From positions 1-43,901 of the forward strand of contig CAMDWJ010000034.1 of NCBI GenBank assembly GCA_945877815.1: a stretch of DNA of 43,901 bases, in the 5' to 3' direction. This DNA is from Caenispirillum bisanense. GTDB lineage: Bacteria > Pseudomonadota > Alphaproteobacteria > Rhodospirillales > UBA2165. Below the pieces are notes generated by a model. The model did no database searches, was not told where the DNA came from, and saw only the letters and a list, made by a program, of their open reading frames with translations. Below are positions 41,146 to 43,901 of this stretch, piece by piece (the first letter of the stretch is position 1; each line of letters starts with the position of its first letter). The translations under genes and the position numbers were made by a program.

Positions 41146-41860
41146 ATGACCACATTCGTGTGCTGTCACGGCGCTTGGGGCGGCGGCTGGGGATGGAAGC
41201 GCGTCGCGAAAATCCTGCGCGACAACGGCCATGACGTGTTCACGCCGACTTATACCGGCCAAGGGGAGCGCAGCCACCTGCTGCACCCCGATATCGATCT
41301 CGACACGCACATCGCCGATATCCGCAACGTTATCAAATACGAACGGCTGGACGGTTTCGTATTGGTCGGCCACAGCTACGGCGGCATGGTGGTGACCGGC
41401 GTCGCTGACAAGGAATGGCAAAAAATAGATCAGCTGATTTATCTCAATGCCTTCCTGCCCAAGGCCGGACAATCCTTGAGCGATCTGACCGGACCGGAGC
41501 GCGCCGAGGCCGCCATGAAAATCGTTCGCAAGAAAGGCGACGGCTGAAAAATTACCGCGACCCCCGGGTAGCATCTCGCCGATTCTGTCTGCCGACGACC
41601 GCGCGTGGATCGAATCGCTGTCCGGACCGCAGTCGATCAAAACCATGACGCAGCCCGTCCGGGGCGAGAACAACCACCTCAATATCAAGGACAAGATTTA
41701 CGTGCTATGCACCGAGAATAAAAACTCCAACTTCCATGGCTTCGCCGCCTGGACGCGCACGCAACCCGATTGGCGCACGCTGGAGCTACCCACGCATCAT
41801 CACCTATTGCAATCGATGCCGCAGGAAACCGCCGACATCCTGATGGGAAAGCGGATCTAG
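41146..41860 (+). pseudogene. Alpha/beta hydrolase, disrupted by an in-frame TGA and a +1 frameshift
   Basis: The first part (41146-41547, 133 residues) carries CHGAWGGGWGW (oxyanion region) and the nucleophile elbow GHSYGG, with the family's TPTYTGQGERSHLL and LDTHIADI segments. It stops at TGA where homologues have Trp in a GDGW motif. Protein similarity then resumes in the next frame (SISPILSADDRAWIESL, TQPVRGENN) and continues to 41860, including the probable catalytic His in LPTHHHLLQSMPQETA. Joined, it would be about 237 residues, the normal length for this esterase-like family. AAAGGAG precedes the start. An A5 run at 41547-41551 is the likely site of an indel. A sequencing error could explain it. 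Confidence 0.8.
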
Positions 41861-41861
41861 A

Positions 41862-41896
41862 CAAAAAGAAACAGGCGGCGGATCGCTCCGCCGCCT
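41862..41896 (-). terminator. Rho-independent terminator of SBP7
   Basis: On the minus strand AGGCGGCGGA-gcga-TCCGCCGCCT (plus 41873-41896) is followed by GTTTCTTTTTGT, a T-rich tail, about 25 nt after the SBP7 stop. Confidence 0.85.
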
Positions 41897-41921
41897 GCTC
41901 GTTACCAATTGTTGGCCGAAC

Positions 41922-43469
41922 TTATTTCGTCCAGGCCATATAGTTGTACCAGAAGCCTTCGGGGCTCTTGTGGCCCTCCTCCAGGACGAGATCCTTGTGA
42001 TAGACCACGAGCGAAGGCACCGGCAGCAGCGGCATCAAGTAATTCTTTGTAACCGACATATCGAAGATCTTCGTGTAATGCGCCGACCGCTTATCTTCGT
42101 CGACGATCGACAACCCATCCTGTGCCAGCTTGTGAAGCTCGTTGTCCTGGAAATAATCGCGTTCCGAAGGCAAGAAGAAGAAGGTAACCGTATTTTCGGC
42201 ATCGGGCTGAGACCCCGCATTGTCGTAATACGCGATCAGGCCCTGGAACTGGCCTTCAGCGCGCATCTTCGTATAGGCCACGTAGGTAACGTAATTTTCC
42301 TTAGCGCGGATACCAATTGCGCGCAGATCACCGGCGACCGCCGTCATGGTGTCCTTCACTGCGCCCCAACCGGTCAGCGCGACCTCGAAGCCGCTTTCGT
42401 AGCCAGCTTCCTTCAGCAAGGCCTTCGCCTTGACCGGATCGTAGTCCGGAAGCTTCGCGGAATATTTGCAGGCCACGAGCACCTGCTGGCAATTGCCGTC
42501 CGGCAACGGGATGTTCTGCGCTGCCTTCGGCAGCAGGTATTCCTTGATCTTCTGGCGATTGATCGCCATCGACATCGCTTGGCGGACTTTCTGATCACGC
42601 AGCACACCAACGCCCGACCGGTTGGCAGCGTCGAATTGCAGATAGCTGAAAGACGGCACGTCGGTGACGAACATCTTGAAGTCGGGATTCTTCACCATCT
42701 CTTGCGCCTGGTCGATGTTCACGTTGAACATGAAGTCCTGGTCGCCGACAATCATGCGCGCGAGCTGAGTCTGCGTATCGGGCATGGACGCAACTTCGAT
42801 GCGCTTGATCTTGCCCTTGGCGCGCGCCGGCCCGTCCGTCTTGAACCCATCGTAACGCTCAAGCACGACGCCCTTAGCCGAATCGATCGACACAAGGCGG
42901 TACGGCCCGGCGCTGATCGGATTGCGGCCGAAGTTTTCCTTTTGCTCGACGAACATCTTGCCCGGAACTTGATCTATGTTCGCGGTGCGCGCCAGCAACG
43001 TCGCGGTCGGGCCAATAGCGCGGACGCGAACGGTATAAGGACCGACCTTTTCAACCGATTCCATGAACCCATAACGCGATTCCTTGAAGCGGAACTTTAC
43101 CGCCGGATCGATCAGCAAATTGAATTTGGCGACGAAGTCGTCGGCCGTATATTTCGCACCGTTATGGAACACAATGTCGTCGCGCAGCTCGTATTCGATC
43201 GTGCGCTCATCGACCATGCGCCACGATTTGGCCATGGCCGGCAGCCACTTACCGGCTTGCCAATCGAAATTAGCCATCTGTTCATAGACCGCCTCATTCA
43301 CCTGGCGCAGCAAGGGCGACGATGTGAACGTGTCGTCGAGCATCGAAATCGGCTCGAGGGTAACGGCACGCAAATTATCCTTGGATTTTTGAGCAAAGCT
43401 CGGCGCACTCGAAAGCACCGCTAAGGCTGCGGCCACCCCGAGTGCATGCTTCACAGTACGTGACGACAT
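41922..43469 (-). CDS. Family-5 extracytoplasmic solute-binding protein, SBP7
   Basis: A 515-residue SBP_bac_5 protein with signal peptide MSSRTVKHALGVAAALAVLSS...SFA and mature start QKSKDNLR, the same post-cleavage segment as the array SBPs. Landmarks are MAKSWRMVDERTIEYELRDDIVFHNGAKYTADDFV and ISAGPYRLVSID. The C-x6-C pair is kept (GNCQQVLVACK). Overall it is diverged from SBP1-6 and shares with SBP2 a FHxG version of the WHDG motif. It has a GGAGAG ribosome site and its own terminator. Upstream on the same strand, 215 nt away, is the end of a Rieske oxygenase, so the SBP/Rieske association recurs here in the reverse order. No permease or ATPase gene is adjacent. Confidence 0.93.
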   Translation of the reverse strand: MSSRTVKHALGVAAALAVLSSAPSFAQKSKDNLRAVTLEPISMLDDTFTSSPLLRQVNEAVYEQMANFDWQAGKWLPAMAKSWRMVDERTIEYELRDDIVFHNGAKYTADDFVAKFNLLIDPAVKFRFKESRYGFMESVEKVGPYTVRVRAIGPTATLLARTANIDQVPGKMFVEQKENFGRNPISAGPYRLVSIDSAKGVVLERYDGFKTDGPARAKGKIKRIEVASMPDTQTQLARMIVGDQDFMFNVNIDQAQEMVKNPDFKMFVTDVPSFSYLQFDAANRSGVGVLRDQKVRQAMSMAINRQKIKEYLLPKAAQNIPLPDGNCQQVLVACKYSAKLPDYDPVKAKALLKEAGYESGFEVALTGWGAVKDTMTAVAGDLRAIGIRAKENYVTYVAYTKMRAEGQFQGLIAYYDNAGSQPDAENTVTFFFLPSERDYFQDNELHKLAQDGLSIVDEDKRSAHYTKIFDMSVTKNYLMPLLPVPSLVVYHKDLVLEEGHKSPEGFWYNYMAWTK

Positions 43470-43684
43470 GAGGGTCTCTCCAAATTTTAAAGCCAGCTGT
43501 TAGGTTCGATTTTTATTGTGTTAACGCTACGCCCGCGCCGAAAACGAATCAAGAGTGCCTCACACGACAAAATGACCCGCAGCCCGGCCCCGATCCCAAT
43601 CGCTTGCCCGAAAAGAGAGTTTAGGGCGTCTTTTTGAATTTGGGATCAAACCCAGGCCGCGACCTCGATAGAGATTGAGACAGT
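43470..43684. other. Spacer between the edge Rieske gene and SBP7
   Basis: A 215-nt gap preceding SBP7 on the minus strand. It includes a small inverted repeat TGGG-tttgat-CCCA near 43640-43653 and an AT-richer stretch near 43485-43530 where an SBP7 promoter would be expected. No gene is supported. Confidence 0.4.
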
Positions 43685-43901
43685 TCATTCAGCGGCGGCA
43701 ACATCCTCGAATTCGAATTTCGGCGGATTGAGCAGATCGAGATCCTTCCAATCGGTGCCGCCCGGATAGCGGATGGCCAGCGCCCGGATCGCCCTATAAT
43801 CGATGCCGGCATCGAGCCCGAACGGCAACTTGCCTTCCGCATGCTCCTTCAAGGCATTGAAAAACATACGGCGGGTCCTGGTAATGACGACGTCGCTGCT
43901 T
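43685..43901 (-). CDS. Rieske oxygenase C-terminal end (partial, cut by window edge)
   Basis: The frame is open from the window edge to TGA at 43685-43687, giving 71 residues. The segment SSDVVITRTRRMFFNALKE aligns with GSTDIVIIELRKALLAAIK of the array Rieske proteins, including the aspartate expected to be the third iron ligand. The tail ends VAAAE, similar to the KVAAE endings of R1-R4. The rest (FGLDAGIDYRAIRALAIRYPGGTDWKD) differs from the array paralogues, so this is a separate lineage. An internal ATG at 43867 would give a 60-residue product, but the reading frame clearly continues upstream. Assignment rests on the short C-terminal match only. Confidence 0.65.
   Translation of the reverse strand, partial: SSDVVITRTRRMFFNALKEHAEGKLPFGLDAGIDYRAIRALAIRYPGGTDWKDLDLLNPPKFEFEDVAAAE

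Noticed and set aside
37663-41547. A 1294-codon open frame on the plus strand
   Set aside because: It runs antisense to the SDR, LLM monooxygenase and TetR genes, all of which have clear motifs, and only joins the alpha/beta hydrolase frame by chance. Long antisense frames are normal in high-GC DNA.
41542-41550. UGA recoding (selenocysteine) in the alpha/beta hydrolase
   Set aside because: The TGA falls at a conserved Trp, not at a catalytic site, and a frame change follows within a few codons, so gene decay or sequencing error is simpler.

Overview
The window is high-GC, densely coded DNA, most likely from a soil or plant-associated alphaproteobacterium (Rhodospirillales/Hyphomicrobiales type). 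This is inferred from codon use, the PepN and SBP sequence types, and the composite palindromic intergenic repeats common in that class. Nearly every gene is catabolic or scavenging. There are no RNA genes, insertion sequences, phage genes or CRISPR arrays that I can see.

Left part (1-9892). A CoA-transferase alpha subunit runs off the left edge on the minus strand, divergent from pepN (aminopeptidase N). A plus-strand run follows: an orphan hydantoinase-B-type subunit, a LigB/DODA-type extradiol dioxygenase, a two-subunit molybdenum hydroxylase (2Fe-2S subunit plus molybdopterin subunit) and a zinc-type MDR dehydrogenase with an altered catalytic site.

Centre (10023-26302). This is the standout region. 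It is a same-strand array of six family-5 extracytoplasmic solute-binding proteins (SBPs, DppA/OppA type) and five phthalate-dioxygenase-like Rieske oxygenases, ordered SBP1, SBP2-R1, SBP3-R2, SBP4-R3, SBP5-R4, SBP6-R5. In each pair the SBP stop and the Rieske start are 12-24 nt apart with a good ribosome binding site. Successive pairs are separated by 69-127 nt that usually hold a palindromic repeat. No ABC permease, ATPase or oxygenase reductase is present, so the array supplies only the two specificity-determining parts: substrate capture in the periplasm and ring or side-chain oxygenation in the cytoplasm. A strong terminator closes the array at about 26328. A seventh SBP (41922-43469, minus) lies next to the C-terminus of a sixth Rieske oxygenase cut by the right edge, so the pairing recurs outside the array.

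Right part (26469-43901). Two Bug/TctC-type SBPs end at a bidirectional terminator facing a YegD-like Hsp70. Then come a YfcE-type phosphodiesterase, a stub of an acyl-CoA dehydrogenase C-terminus, two adjacent M24 (creatinase/prolidase-fold) proteins with degenerate metal sites, an ADP-forming acyl-CoA synthetase and an enoyl-CoA hydratase in one minus-strand operon, and an HMG-CoA-lyase-like protein. A DUF454 membrane protein follows, then a 438-nt gap carrying an array of AATGTCGAGA repeats spaced in steps of about 11 bp. After it are an SDR dehydrogenase and a luciferase-like monooxygenase (one operon), a TetR regulator, and a broken alpha/beta hydrolase.

Taken together the region reads as a catabolic island for uptake and oxidative breakdown of a set of related small organic acids or aromatics, followed by CoA activation and beta-oxidation-type steps. 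The actual substrates cannot be read from sequence.
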